Shown here in pieces: positions 1 through 7,501 of a DNA stretch of 64,000 bases; the first letter of the stretch is position 1; the number at the start of each line of letters is the position of its first letter. This DNA is from Cohnella faecalis (GTDB lineage Bacteria > Bacillota > Bacilli > Paenibacillales > Paenibacillaceae), in assembly GCF_003570905.1 (NCBI RefSeq), contig NZ_QXJM01000039.1:62001-126000 (forward strand), in the 5' to 3' direction. Position numbers and translations under genes: made by a program. The notes under the pieces were generated by a model, which saw nothing but the letters and a program-made list of their open reading frames with translations, searched no databases and was not told the origin of the DNA.

Positions 1-385
1 GGGAAGTTGACGAATAATTCAGGTTATGTCTAGCTATGAACTCAACAATATTTCCTGCATAGTCATAAAAATAGATGGAAGTTGAGTTCCATGTTGTTGA
101 AATCAGTTGATACTTATTTTGCGGTAATAAATTTAACGATATTCCCCTTGAACTTAACCATACTATGGATTCGGCCACTCTATTTCCGGGAACGTCGAAT
201 GCGAAATGATATACGGGGCTTTCGTCTGCATGGGTTGATCTTTCGAAAGTCAAACGAGAATGCCCAACTCTAATGGTAAAAGTATCGATACAATCGTCTA
301 ATATAGGCAGCCCCATAATTTGAGTATAAAATAATTTCTGTTGCTCCAGATTTGCAGCAAGCAGCTTTACGCTTTTTAATCTCAA
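1..385 (-). CDS. VOC (glyoxalase-like) family protein, truncated by the window edge
   Basis: The minus strand is open from a TTG at 383-385 to the window edge, and the C-terminus is missing. The translation reads as a VOC fold: an opening beta strand (LRLKSVKLLAANLEQQKLFY), then YTQIMGLP, and later YFYDYAGNIVEFIAR, which corresponds to the usual DPDGNxIEL end of the second module. A Shine-Dalgarno-like GAGGGGTG lies 8 bases before the TTG. VOC proteins are metal-dependent lyases, dioxygenases or resistance proteins, and the substrate cannot be told here. The TTG start is inferred from the ribosome site and the fold beginning, since no ATG fits. Confidence 0.75.
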   Translation of the reverse strand, partial: MRLKSVKLLAANLEQQKLFYTQIMGLPILDDCIDTFTIRVGHSRLTFERSTHADESPVYHFAFDVPGNRVAESIVWLSSRGISLNLLPQNKYQLISTTWNSTSIYFYDYAGNIVEFIARHNLNYSSTS

Positions 386-485
386 GGAGTTCACCCCTCG
401 TCGTCGAGTATAATAGAAGGATATTCCACAATAATATTCCAGATCCTGCTGCATACTAGTATAGTTCGAAATCGAGGTGTAATAA

Positions 486-1064
486 ATGTATGGTATACAA
501 ACAGAACAGGATATTATGGATTTGATTAAAAAAGACGAATGGATGATGGACTTGCTTAGGGCGGTACAATCTCTGAGTTTGCCTGACTGTTGGGTCTGTG
601 CGGGCTTTGTACGTTCGAAGGTTTGGGATGCTCTGCATGGATTTGAAAAAAGAACACCGCTTCAAGATGTTGATGTCGTTTACTTTGATGCTGATAATAC
701 GGATTGGATGGATGAAAAGAATATGGAACAATCCTTGCGGACTATCAAACCAGATGTTCCATGGTCAGTTAAAAATCAAGCCAGGATGCACATAAGGAAT
801 GGAGACAGCCCCTATAGATCGTCAACAGAAGCTATTTCTAAATTTACTGAGACGGCTACCGCTGTGGGAGTTCATTTAGACAGCGAGGATAATTTGGTCT
901 TAACTGCTCCCAGCGGGATAGAAGATCTGATTCATTTGGTTGTGAGACCTACGCAGTACATCATTGATAATGTGGATGCAAAGGGAAAGGCATACGAAGA
1001 AAGAGTGATGAAAAAGAAGTGGGAAGCGCAATGGTATAAGTTAACAATCGTTCACGTACTTTGA
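486..1064 (+). CDS. nucleotidyltransferase family protein (COG3575-like)
   Basis: The 192-residue product resembles the bacterial nucleotidyltransferase-like family of COG3575. CWVCAGFVRSKVWDALHG (about residues 35-52) matches the family's GxxR/WD motif, and LQDVDVVYFD (about 59-68) supplies the paired acidic residues of the nucleotidyltransferase core. WMDEK, WSVKNQARMH and SGIEDLIHLVVRPT are further family-like blocks. The substrate of this family is unknown. The start ATG follows GAGGTG with six bases of spacing. It is transcribed toward the AraC gene but separated from it by 36 bases; a shared transcript is possible. The C-terminal end looks complete. Confidence 0.75.
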   Translation: MYGIQTEQDIMDLIKKDEWMMDLLRAVQSLSLPDCWVCAGFVRSKVWDALHGFEKRTPLQDVDVVYFDADNTDWMDEKNMEQSLRTIKPDVPWSVKNQARMHIRNGDSPYRSSTEAISKFTETATAVGVHLDSEDNLVLTAPSGIEDLIHLVVRPTQYIIDNVDAKGKAYEERVMKKKWEAQWYKLTIVHVL

Positions 1065-1100
1065 ATAGTTCATCCTGTTGAATGGGGAGGTGTCCTGAGG

Positions 1101-1922
1101 ATGCGCAGCGGCTATCAGCCTATTCAGTCGCCCAGGTTTCAGAGGAATCTGCAGCACTCCGGTTATAAGTACCGGGAATATGCTCCGTCGGAAAGCTTGG
1201 CTTCGCATGTCGCTTGCTATTGGACGATGGATTTTCATGCAGGCGATGGGAATCAAGTGCATCGAATCCTGCCGGATGGCTGCGTGGACATCATTATCGA
1301 CCTCCGGTCGCCTTCTTGCCGAAAGGCCGCCTTTGTCGCAGGGCTGATGGCTCAGTATGAAGTCATGACTCTTACCGAAGCCCAATCCTCATTCGGCATC
1401 CGCTTTTTTATCGAATCGGCGCAGACTGTCTTGAAGTTCCCCGTCTCCGCCTTTATCGGAAGCCCGATCTTTCTGGAGGATATTTGGGGAGAGGAAGGGC
1501 TGTTCATAGTCGAAGAGATTCTCGCGGCGGATACAGCCTCCGAGATCGTTGAAATCGTTGAACGCAGACTGAACCTTTTGTTTTCATGCAACGTCGTTTC
1601 ATCCAGTTCTTTGTTGCACGCCAGCATGCAATATATGTACGCATTCAAGGGTAGTATTTCACCCTCGGAGTTGGCGGAAAAGCTTAGCTTTAGCGAACGG
1701 CATCTAAGAAGAATCTTTGACCGGGAATTGGGGATGAGCCCGAAGGAGATGCTAGGGATCGTTCGATTTCAAAGCATGCTGCAGGAGCTTCACAGCGGCG
1801 TCCATTCAAGCTTTACGGATATTGCTATGAAGTACGGCTACTACGATCAATCGCATTTTATAAAAAGCTTCAAGCGCTATTACGGGCTGCTGCCCAAGCA
1901 GTTGGGGAAAATCGACGGTTGA
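1101..1922 (+). CDS. AraC family transcriptional regulator with DUF6597-type sensor domain
   Basis: This 273-residue regulator has an N-terminal DUF6597-like half (SESLASHVACYWTMDF, then RILPDGCVDIIIDL, about residues 30-75). The C-terminal half is an AraC DNA-binding domain with two helix-turn-helix units: PSELAEKLSFSERHLRRIFDRELGMSPKEML and FTDIAMKYGYYDQSHFIKSFKRYYGLLPKQL (about 190-268). The ligand is not predictable. A GGAGGTG ribosome site precedes the ATG by eight bases. The following VOC gene lies 98 bases downstream on the same strand. In many Bacillota such AraC/VOC pairs are neighbours, so the VOC gene may be its target; that is inference. Confidence 0.88.
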   Translation: MRSGYQPIQSPRFQRNLQHSGYKYREYAPSESLASHVACYWTMDFHAGDGNQVHRILPDGCVDIIIDLRSPSCRKAAFVAGLMAQYEVMTLTEAQSSFGIRFFIESAQTVLKFPVSAFIGSPIFLEDIWGEEGLFIVEEILAADTASEIVEIVERRLNLLFSCNVVSSSSLLHASMQYMYAFKGSISPSELAEKLSFSERHLRRIFDRELGMSPKEMLGIVRFQSMLQELHSGVHSSFTDIAMKYGYYDQSHFIKSFKRYYGLLPKQLGKIDG

Positions 1923-2020
1923 AGTCCGTTTTTTACTATATATGACGGCAACGGAAAGGTTATTGTAGTGATAGAATGTCTCTCTGAACAAGCCAAACCT
2001 CACTATAGGAGCTGAGAATC

Positions 2021-2398
2021 ATGGGAATTAAATTCGATATGATCGGAATTGTCGTGAAGGACATGAGAAAAGCGTTGGATTTCTACCGCGTCCTGGGCTT
2101 GGAAATACCGGAGAGCGCCAACGATGCCCCGCACGTCGAGGTTGCGCAAGACGGCTTCAGACTCGCTTTTGACTCGCAGGAAATGATCAAAGACATTTAT
2201 GGCGGATGGGAAGAGCCCGCCGGGCATCGAATCGAGCTGGCATTCCTATGCGATAGCCGCGAAGCGGTGGACGAGCTGTTCAATCGAATAACGGAGCGCG
2301 GATATCGCGGTCATCGCGAGCCATGGGATGCTTTCTGGGGTCAACGTTACGCGATCGTGGAGGATCCCGACGGCAATTTGATAAGTCTCTTTGCTTAG
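2021..2398 (+). CDS. VOC family protein (glyoxalase/bleomycin-resistance fold)
   Basis: A 125-residue single-domain VOC protein. IKFDMIGIVVKDMRKALDFYRVLGLEIPE opens the first beta-alpha-beta module, and GQRYAIVEDPDGNLISLFA closes the second with the classic DPDGN turn. The length is typical of one-domain VOC proteins that work as dimers. The RBS AGGAGC sits eight bases before the ATG. It follows the AraC regulator and ends at a hairpin shared with the convergent hybrid kinase gene. The substrate is unknown. Confidence 0.88.
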   Translation: MGIKFDMIGIVVKDMRKALDFYRVLGLEIPESANDAPHVEVAQDGFRLAFDSQEMIKDIYGGWEEPAGHRIELAFLCDSREAVDELFNRITERGYRGHREPWDAFWGQRYAIVEDPDGNLISLFA

Positions 2399-2411
2399 AT
2401 GCGGCTCATAG

Positions 2412-2455
2412 AAAAGAAGCCGGTTTTCTTCAAACGAAGGAAATCGGCTTCTTTT
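2412..2455. terminator. bidirectional terminator between VOC gene and hybrid kinase
   Basis: The arms AAAAGAAGCCG and CGGCTTCTTTT form an 11-bp stem whose interior also pairs (TTTCTTC with GAAGGAAA). T-runs flank it on both strands. It overlaps the last codons of the kinase gene and ends both converging transcripts. Confidence 0.75.
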
Positions 2456-5400
2456 GCATTTCGGCTCGGCTGTCCGGAATAACGAAGGATACGGTTGTTC
2501 CTTCATCCGGCTTGCTGCGAATGGACAAGCCTTGACCGTACAATTGCGTCAATCGCCGGTTCGTATTGGACAGCCCGATTCCGCCCTTGCCCTTCATGGT
2601 CGCACTGAGCAGTTGAACTACCTGATCTTGTTCCATCCCCTTGCCGTCGTCTTTGACTTCAATAAGCGTGAAGCCATCTTGGCGAATAACCCGAAGCTTA
2701 ACCGTACCGCCTTTGCTCCGGCTAAGAAGACCGTGCTTGACGGCATTCTCAATGAGCGGCTGGATCGAAAGCGGAGGGAGCAGCAAGCCAATATCGGGTT
2801 CAACCTCCCATACGATGGACAGCCTGTCCTCGAAACGCGCTTTTTCAATGTACAAATAGGCTTCGACAAGCTCCAGCTCGTGGGAAAGCTCGACCAATTC
2901 CCCCGTGTTGAGAAAATGAAAGCTAATCCGCAAAAAGGACGTAAAGGCATCGCCCAGTTGACGCATCTTCTTCGTGTCAATATCGCTTAGCGCCATAATG
3001 GAATTAAGCGTGTTGAATAGAAAATGAGGATGGATTTGCGCTTGCAAATAGGCGGCTTCCATGCGCAGACGCTCATCCATGGATTGCTTCATCGCGGTCA
3101 ACGCCCTGATTCGGTATTGCAGCTCCATGGCGTCGACGGGCTTGGTCACATAATCATTGGCTCCCGACAGAAATCCGGCGTAGATGTCGGCGGGCTGACT
3201 GCGCGCGGTCAGCAGCAAGACCGGGAGCTCCGATACAGAGTAGTGCTTCCGTACTCTATGCGTCAGCTCGTAGCCGGACATGTGCGGCATCATGACATCG
3301 GCAATCAGCAGATCCCAGGATTGGGTGCCGAGCAAATCCAGAGCCTCGCGAGCCGAACCGGCTGTCGTGATCGTATATGGCCCCGACGACAGGATTCCAA
3401 CGAGTACGTTCAGATTGACGGGGTCGTCATCGACGGCAAGGATATTCACCTTCCCCGTATTCAACAATGGAGGGGCAAGCGAGGCTGCTGCGGCCAATTC
3501 GCCGATGGCTGCGTATGAGAAAATCGAGCCTACTGGCTCGTTCTCCATTCCGTTCGCTAACTGGCGGTGCTGAAGAGGCGGCTGCGACAATGGGAAGCTG
3601 GACGAGGCAGCTAATGGCAGTTCGAAACTGAACACGGAGCCCATACCCGGTTCCGAGCGAACGGTCAGGGTGCCGCCGTGCAATTCGATCAATTGTTTGC
3701 AAATGCTCAAGCCAAGTCCGATTCCTCTTCCATCGCTTATGCCGTAAGATCCTTGCTCATAAGGGAGAAATATACGTTCCTGCGTCTCGTCGTCCATGCC
3801 GACTCCGGTGTCGGAAATATGGATGATGGCGTGCCCGTTCCGCGTCTCGGCGGAGATGGAAATCGTTCCTTCTTCGGTGTATTTGAGGGCGTTATGCAAT
3901 AAGTTATATAAAATCTGCACAAGCCTTTTCTCATCGGCCATTACCGGCGGCAGCGACTCCGCAATGTCCATATTCAGTTGGATAGGCTTGCTTTCCATCA
4001 TATACTTCAGCATGCCGATGACACCGGGAACGGTCGATTGAATCTGCAAGGGCTCTTGCTGCAGCACGATGCGATGCTCCTGGAGGCGGGCGACATCGAG
4101 AAGATCGCCAAGCATATGAGACATACGGCGGCTTATCGTTATAAGCAGCTCCATATCCTTGAGGCTGCGCTCGTTCAGCATCTCTTTTTCTTTGGCGACA
4201 ACGTTCTGGGCGATATTCATGATGCCGTGCAGCGGCGTTCTCAGCTCATGCGACGTATTGGCGAGAAATTGGTCCTTCAGCTTATCCGCCTTTTGGAGCT
4301 GTTCGTTCAGCTTGGCGTTTTCACTGGCATTGCGGAAATATTTTTTAAACCAGTAGGTCGAAAATCCGACAATGGCTGCAATGATATCGATTGGGTAATA
4401 AACGGCGGTAACCTCTCTAATGATAGAATCCCATAAGCTCCAGAGAAAGTTACACATAATGCCCGCAGCTGACAGCATCAAGAAGACGCTATCGTTGTCG
4501 GTTTGCTTCTTGAAGATCATCGTTCCTACTATATAAATAAACCAGGCAAAAGGAAACAAGTAGAAAACCGTAAATATTCCCAGATGGAACATTCCATTTA
4601 CCAGCGGAGCGGGTGCAACAAGCAGCAGGCCTGAAAAAGCAATGAGCGACACCGTGTAAATTCGCAGCAAGTTGTTTTTCGGAGGCGCCGAAGAGAACCT
4701 TCTGAAAACAAGAAGAATAAAAAAGGTTTGCCACAGAAGGGACAGCAGCCTGATCTTTAGCGCCCACGTGTAATTGATCGGCAGCCATAGCATGAGCAGG
4801 TTGTCATGACCGGCCACAACGGATACCCCGACCGCCAGCGTCAACAGAACGACAAAGAGCAAAGTCCGTTCTCCGGGGTTGAATAAGCAGAGGATAGAAG
4901 CGTACAAACCGTGAAGCAGCAAAATAACAAACGATACCAGTTGAAAGCCGATAGAGTACCAGCGCACGTAGTCAATCGCTGCCTGAGAGCCAAAGCGAAT
5001 AGGGCTCAGAATGCCGCCTTTATAAGGATCGTCGAAATTGGCCACTCGAATAAGCAATTCAATCTCGGTCGCGCCTTCAACGGAGTGGGAAGCGGTGTAA
5101 GAGATGTTTTTGGGCTTGTACTCGTTGGCGGCTGCGGCAGGTTCGCCGGTCTGGGCTGCGGCCAATCCGTTAATTTCCACGGAGGATGAGGCCTGTATGC
5201 CTTGAAGCCAGAATGCGATAGGCTGGTCCGGCGGTTCGATTAGAATGCGCAGCTGATAGGTGCCGTACCCGTACGAGGAACCCGAGTCTTCGGCCTGCGC
5301 GCCGCTCCAGTCTCCCGGAACCTGGATATTACGGGCTTGATCCGCCGCCAGCGGCGTATCCCGATGGGTCAATAATTTTCCGGGGTAGAACTTCCATTCG

Positions 5401-5591
5401 CCATTCAGCGCAACAGTGGGGGATTCATCCAAGTCCCAGCCGCGCATGTCGAGTACGCCGGCGACTGCGCCCGGATGCTCCGCAGTAGAAAAAACCTCGG
5501 ACCAAGCCCAACGGAGGCCGAGGAGAGCGCTAAGAAATAGCAGAATGACAGCTATATTTTGGAGTGAGGTCTTATTTTTTGTTAGCATCAT
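2430..5591 (-). CDS. 7TM-DISM hybrid sensor kinase with two kinase modules and an internal receiver
   Basis: A 1053-residue membrane protein with an unusual module order. An N-terminal membrane segment (12-30) is followed by an extracellular DISM jelly-roll domain (VALNGEWKFYPGKLL near 60-74) and about seven membrane helices (roughly 205-420). A HisKA domain has its phosphoacceptor at H448 in SHELRTP, with an HATPase containing N-box NLLHNALKYT, DTGVGMD and GRGIGLGL (about 560-660). A receiver follows (VDDDP, D765 in IADVMMP, K in VTKPVD, about 715-835). Last comes a LytS/YesM-type kinase (QIHPHFLFN, H854 or H856) with its own HATPase (LIENAVKHG, DDGKGM, GGIGLSN). It has no DNA-binding output and no adjacent response regulator. 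The start is the first of two ATGs; the ribosome site there is weak. Confidence 0.93.
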   Translation of the reverse strand: MMLTKNKTSLQNIAVILLFLSALLGLRWAWSEVFSTAEHPGAVAGVLDMRGWDLDESPTVALNGEWKFYPGKLLTHRDTPLAADQARNIQVPGDWSGAQAEDSGSSYGYGTYQLRILIEPPDQPIAFWLQGIQASSSVEINGLAAAQTGEPAAAANEYKPKNISYTASHSVEGATEIELLIRVANFDDPYKGGILSPIRFGSQAAIDYVRWYSIGFQLVSFVILLLHGLYASILCLFNPGERTLLFVVLLTLAVGVSVVAGHDNLLMLWLPINYTWALKIRLLSLLWQTFFILLVFRRFSSAPPKNNLLRIYTVSLIAFSGLLLVAPAPLVNGMFHLGIFTVFYLFPFAWFIYIVGTMIFKKQTDNDSVFLMLSAAGIMCNFLWSLWDSIIREVTAVYYPIDIIAAIVGFSTYWFKKYFRNASENAKLNEQLQKADKLKDQFLANTSHELRTPLHGIMNIAQNVVAKEKEMLNERSLKDMELLITISRRMSHMLGDLLDVARLQEHRIVLQQEPLQIQSTVPGVIGMLKYMMESKPIQLNMDIAESLPPVMADEKRLVQILYNLLHNALKYTEEGTISISAETRNGHAIIHISDTGVGMDDETQERIFLPYEQGSYGISDGRGIGLGLSICKQLIELHGGTLTVRSEPGMGSVFSFELPLAASSSFPLSQPPLQHRQLANGMENEPVGSIFSYAAIGELAAAASLAPPLLNTGKVNILAVDDDPVNLNVLVGILSSGPYTITTAGSAREALDLLGTQSWDLLIADVMMPHMSGYELTHRVRKHYSVSELPVLLLTARSQPADIYAGFLSGANDYVTKPVDAMELQYRIRALTAMKQSMDERLRMEAAYLQAQIHPHFLFNTLNSIMALSDIDTKKMRQLGDAFTSFLRISFHFLNTGELVELSHELELVEAYLYIEKARFEDRLSIVWEVEPDIGLLLPPLSIQPLIENAVKHGLLSRSKGGTVKLRVIRQDGFTLIEVKDDGKGMEQDQVVQLLSATMKGKGGIGLSNTNRRLTQLYGQGLSIRSKPDEGTTVSFVIPDSRAEMQKKPISFV

Positions 5592-5714
5592 ATTAAGAGT
5601 TTCGACATAAGCCGCGTGTATTCCCTGCTGTTAATAAAAAATAAATAATTCGCTATTATACTGGGATTAATATGAGGGCAGGCAGCAAATCCCTATTCAT
5701 ATCAGGAGGCTGTT

Positions 5715-6413
5715 ATGAGCAGAAACAAAAAAGTTTGGATTCCGGCTATGATCGCGGCGGCGATCGCTGCACTTCTCGTCGTCTATTATTATTGGACATC
5801 CGCGCATGGAGGGGGAGAGGTTCGCCCGCGCCCGCTGGCAGGGGAGGGACATCGTCCGCCGGAAGATGGAAACGAACGCTATGGAGGCTATTTCACGACT
5901 TTAGGTACGATTGCCCTCTATTTCGGAGCGGCTGGTTTCTCCTGGTTCTGGTTCAAGAAGAAGCTAAGGTCGCCGTCGAGGTTGGTAAGGCAAGCTGGCA
6001 AGCTTCTTCACTCCATGCATGAGCTAATGGGGTGGATTACCCTTATTCTTATCTCTGCTCACGGCATCTATTTCTTGATTACGAAGCTTCATGACGACAA
6101 AATATTTACGGGTCTGGCGGGCTTTGCTATCTTGCTGACGCTCGCAGGGTACGGTTACTTCATCAAAAAGGTACGTAACAAGTGGATGCGCGCCGTGCAT
6201 CGCTCGCTCGGGATGGTGTGGGTTCCCGTGTTGCTGCTGCATGCGGGCGGCTCCGCAATTATGGCGGTCATCGCATGCCTGGCCGTATGGGGGCTTATTT
6301 GGGTATTTGAAAGATCGTCTGGACAAGCCCGGCCCCAATCACGGGAGAGCGGTGAGTCTGTGTTGGCCGTTTACTTCAAACACCAATTATCTTTGTCTGT
6401 AGTAAACGATTAA
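5715..6413 (+). CDS. ferric-reductase-like / cytochrome b-type membrane protein
   Basis: A 232-residue polytopic protein with about six membrane helices. Four histidines sit in or beside helices: HSMHELMGW, SAHGIYFL, VHRSLGM and LLHAGG. This spacing resembles the bis-heme core of ferric-reductase-like transmembrane domains, so it may carry electrons across the membrane, but no flavin or NAD(P)H domain is fused. The stretch around residues 30-55 is hydrophilic and Pro/Gly rich. The RBS AGGAGG lies five bases before the ATG. Its 3' end overlaps the convergent small HTH gene by four bases. Heme binding is inferred from the histidine pattern alone. Confidence 0.65.
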   Translation: MSRNKKVWIPAMIAAAIAALLVVYYYWTSAHGGGEVRPRPLAGEGHRPPEDGNERYGGYFTTLGTIALYFGAAGFSWFWFKKKLRSPSRLVRQAGKLLHSMHELMGWITLILISAHGIYFLITKLHDDKIFTGLAGFAILLTLAGYGYFIKKVRNKWMRAVHRSLGMVWVPVLLLHAGGSAIMAVIACLAVWGLIWVFERSSGQARPQSRESGESVLAVYFKHQLSLSVVND

Positions 6414-6622
6414 GGTAAAAAAATATACTCTCTGAAATCCGTATTATTCTCATCGCACCAACGTATAATGCTCTTAAGGAACAGCTCGCCGCACTTCTTG
6501 TCGTTGACAAGAACCGCGTATACATAAGCAACATCGATTTTGAGCTCCCACGCCAACCAGGCATAGTTTCCATTGAAGTTTTCGTTCATATGACGAATAA
6601 GGGCAGCTTTGTTCAGCTTCAT
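6410..6622 (-). CDS. small HTH-like protein
   Basis: A 70-residue product if translation starts at the ATG at 6622, which has GGAG nine bases upstream; an open frame extends further upstream but has no ribosome site. The sequence KAALIRHMNENFNGNYAWLAWELKIDVAYVYAVLVNDKKCGELFLKSIIRWCDENN looks like a Cro/XRE-type helix-turn-helix, with AWLAWELKIDVAYVYAVL as the two core helices. Such short proteins often regulate mobile or defence genes. It is divergent from the HTH-nuclease gene at 6803, so the shared upstream region could be its operator. No close family is recognised. Confidence 0.55.
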   Translation of the reverse strand: MKLNKAALIRHMNENFNGNYAWLAWELKIDVAYVYAVLVNDKKCGELFLKSIIRWCDENNTDFREYIFLP

Positions 6623-6802
6623 CTTGGGCATCTCCAATCCAGACAATAAGGTGTGATTTAGGGTTGTCAGAATCATAACACGACCGTTAACTACAGTCAA
6701 CAATAAATGCTCGGAATCGGGAGAATCATTGATTGCAAGAAAAGCGGTGTGGTATACTTTAGTTAACGGAAGAGCAAGATCGTCGTTCTAAGGAGATTAA
6801 AG

Positions 6803-7462
6803 ATGATGAGCTTCGATGTAGAGCGGTTTGCCGACTTATTGAAATCCGCCAAGGGCAACAGATCTATTAATAAATATGCCCAGGACATCGATATAAGCGC
6901 TGCGCATATTTCCCGGCTCATAAGAGGGCTGATCGGTACGCCCCCATCGCCGGAAACGATAAATAAGTTTGCGCAGGGCGCCCATAACGGAGTCAGCTAT
7001 AATGAGCTGATGATGGCGGCGGGTCACATTGGCAAAGCCAACGTCAATGAAGACGGCAATGCGGATAGAGAGACCGGTTCTCGTCTGGAGAAAGAGTTTT
7101 TGCACATCCTTCTCTCCGAGTTGTACCAGCAGGATTATGAATGGAGCTTTGAGAAAAGCAGAGGGGCGCGTTTTACTCCCGACTTTACAATAAAGCTGAA
7201 CAATGCCGACTATACCGTATGGCATATTGAATTGAAATCGTCTACTGTAATAAAAGATCCTTATCTTTACCGCCTTTACGGAACGATTGCCACGTTGGAA
7301 ATGAGCCCCTCCGTCAAGTTTACGATCGCTGTCGAATCGCTTGAAGCTTACAATTATATAAAAGATTTTCCCCCCGTATCTTTAAGGGCGAACCTTTTTG
7401 TTATGCTCGTTGATTTTCAAAAGAAGGCCATTGTCAATGAAGAAAGGCTGTGCCGTTATTGA
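6803..7462 (+). CDS. XRE-like HTH protein with PD-(D/E)XK nuclease-like domain
   Basis: The 219-residue protein starts with a helix-turn-helix region (RSINKYAQDIDISAAHISRLIRG, about 20-42, and ETINKFAQ). From about residue 92 a second domain appears: an acidic helix (LEKEFLHILLSELYQQ), then TPDFTIKL (D127) and VWHIELKSS (E143, K145). PD, then ExK after a short beta hairpin, is the core signature of PD-(D/E)XK nucleases. Fusion to an XRE domain is seen in some restriction or phage-derived proteins. Activity is inferred from the motif only. A GGAGA ribosome site precedes the ATG pair. It is convergent with the large GTPase-like gene and shares its terminator. Confidence 0.6.
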   Translation: MMSFDVERFADLLKSAKGNRSINKYAQDIDISAAHISRLIRGLIGTPPSPETINKFAQGAHNGVSYNELMMAAGHIGKANVNEDGNADRETGSRLEKEFLHILLSELYQQDYEWSFEKSRGARFTPDFTIKLNNADYTVWHIELKSSTVIKDPYLYRLYGTIATLEMSPSVKFTIAVESLEAYNYIKDFPPVSLRANLFVMLVDFQKKAIVNEERLCRY

Positions 7463-7500
7463 CAGGGGTTAAGATCCCTATCGATAACAGCACAGCCTTT
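7443..7500. terminator. bidirectional terminator
   Basis: Eleven-base arms AAAGGCTGTGC and GCACAGCCTTT enclose a further CGTTAT/ATAAC pairing. It overlaps the 3' end of the HTH-nuclease gene and lies directly beyond the stop of the convergent GTPase-like gene. Confidence 0.65.
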
Positions 7501-7501
7501 G

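Noticed and set aside
82..273. 63-codon plus-strand frame
   Set aside because: It is antisense to the VOC gene read on the minus strand, which has a recognisable fold.
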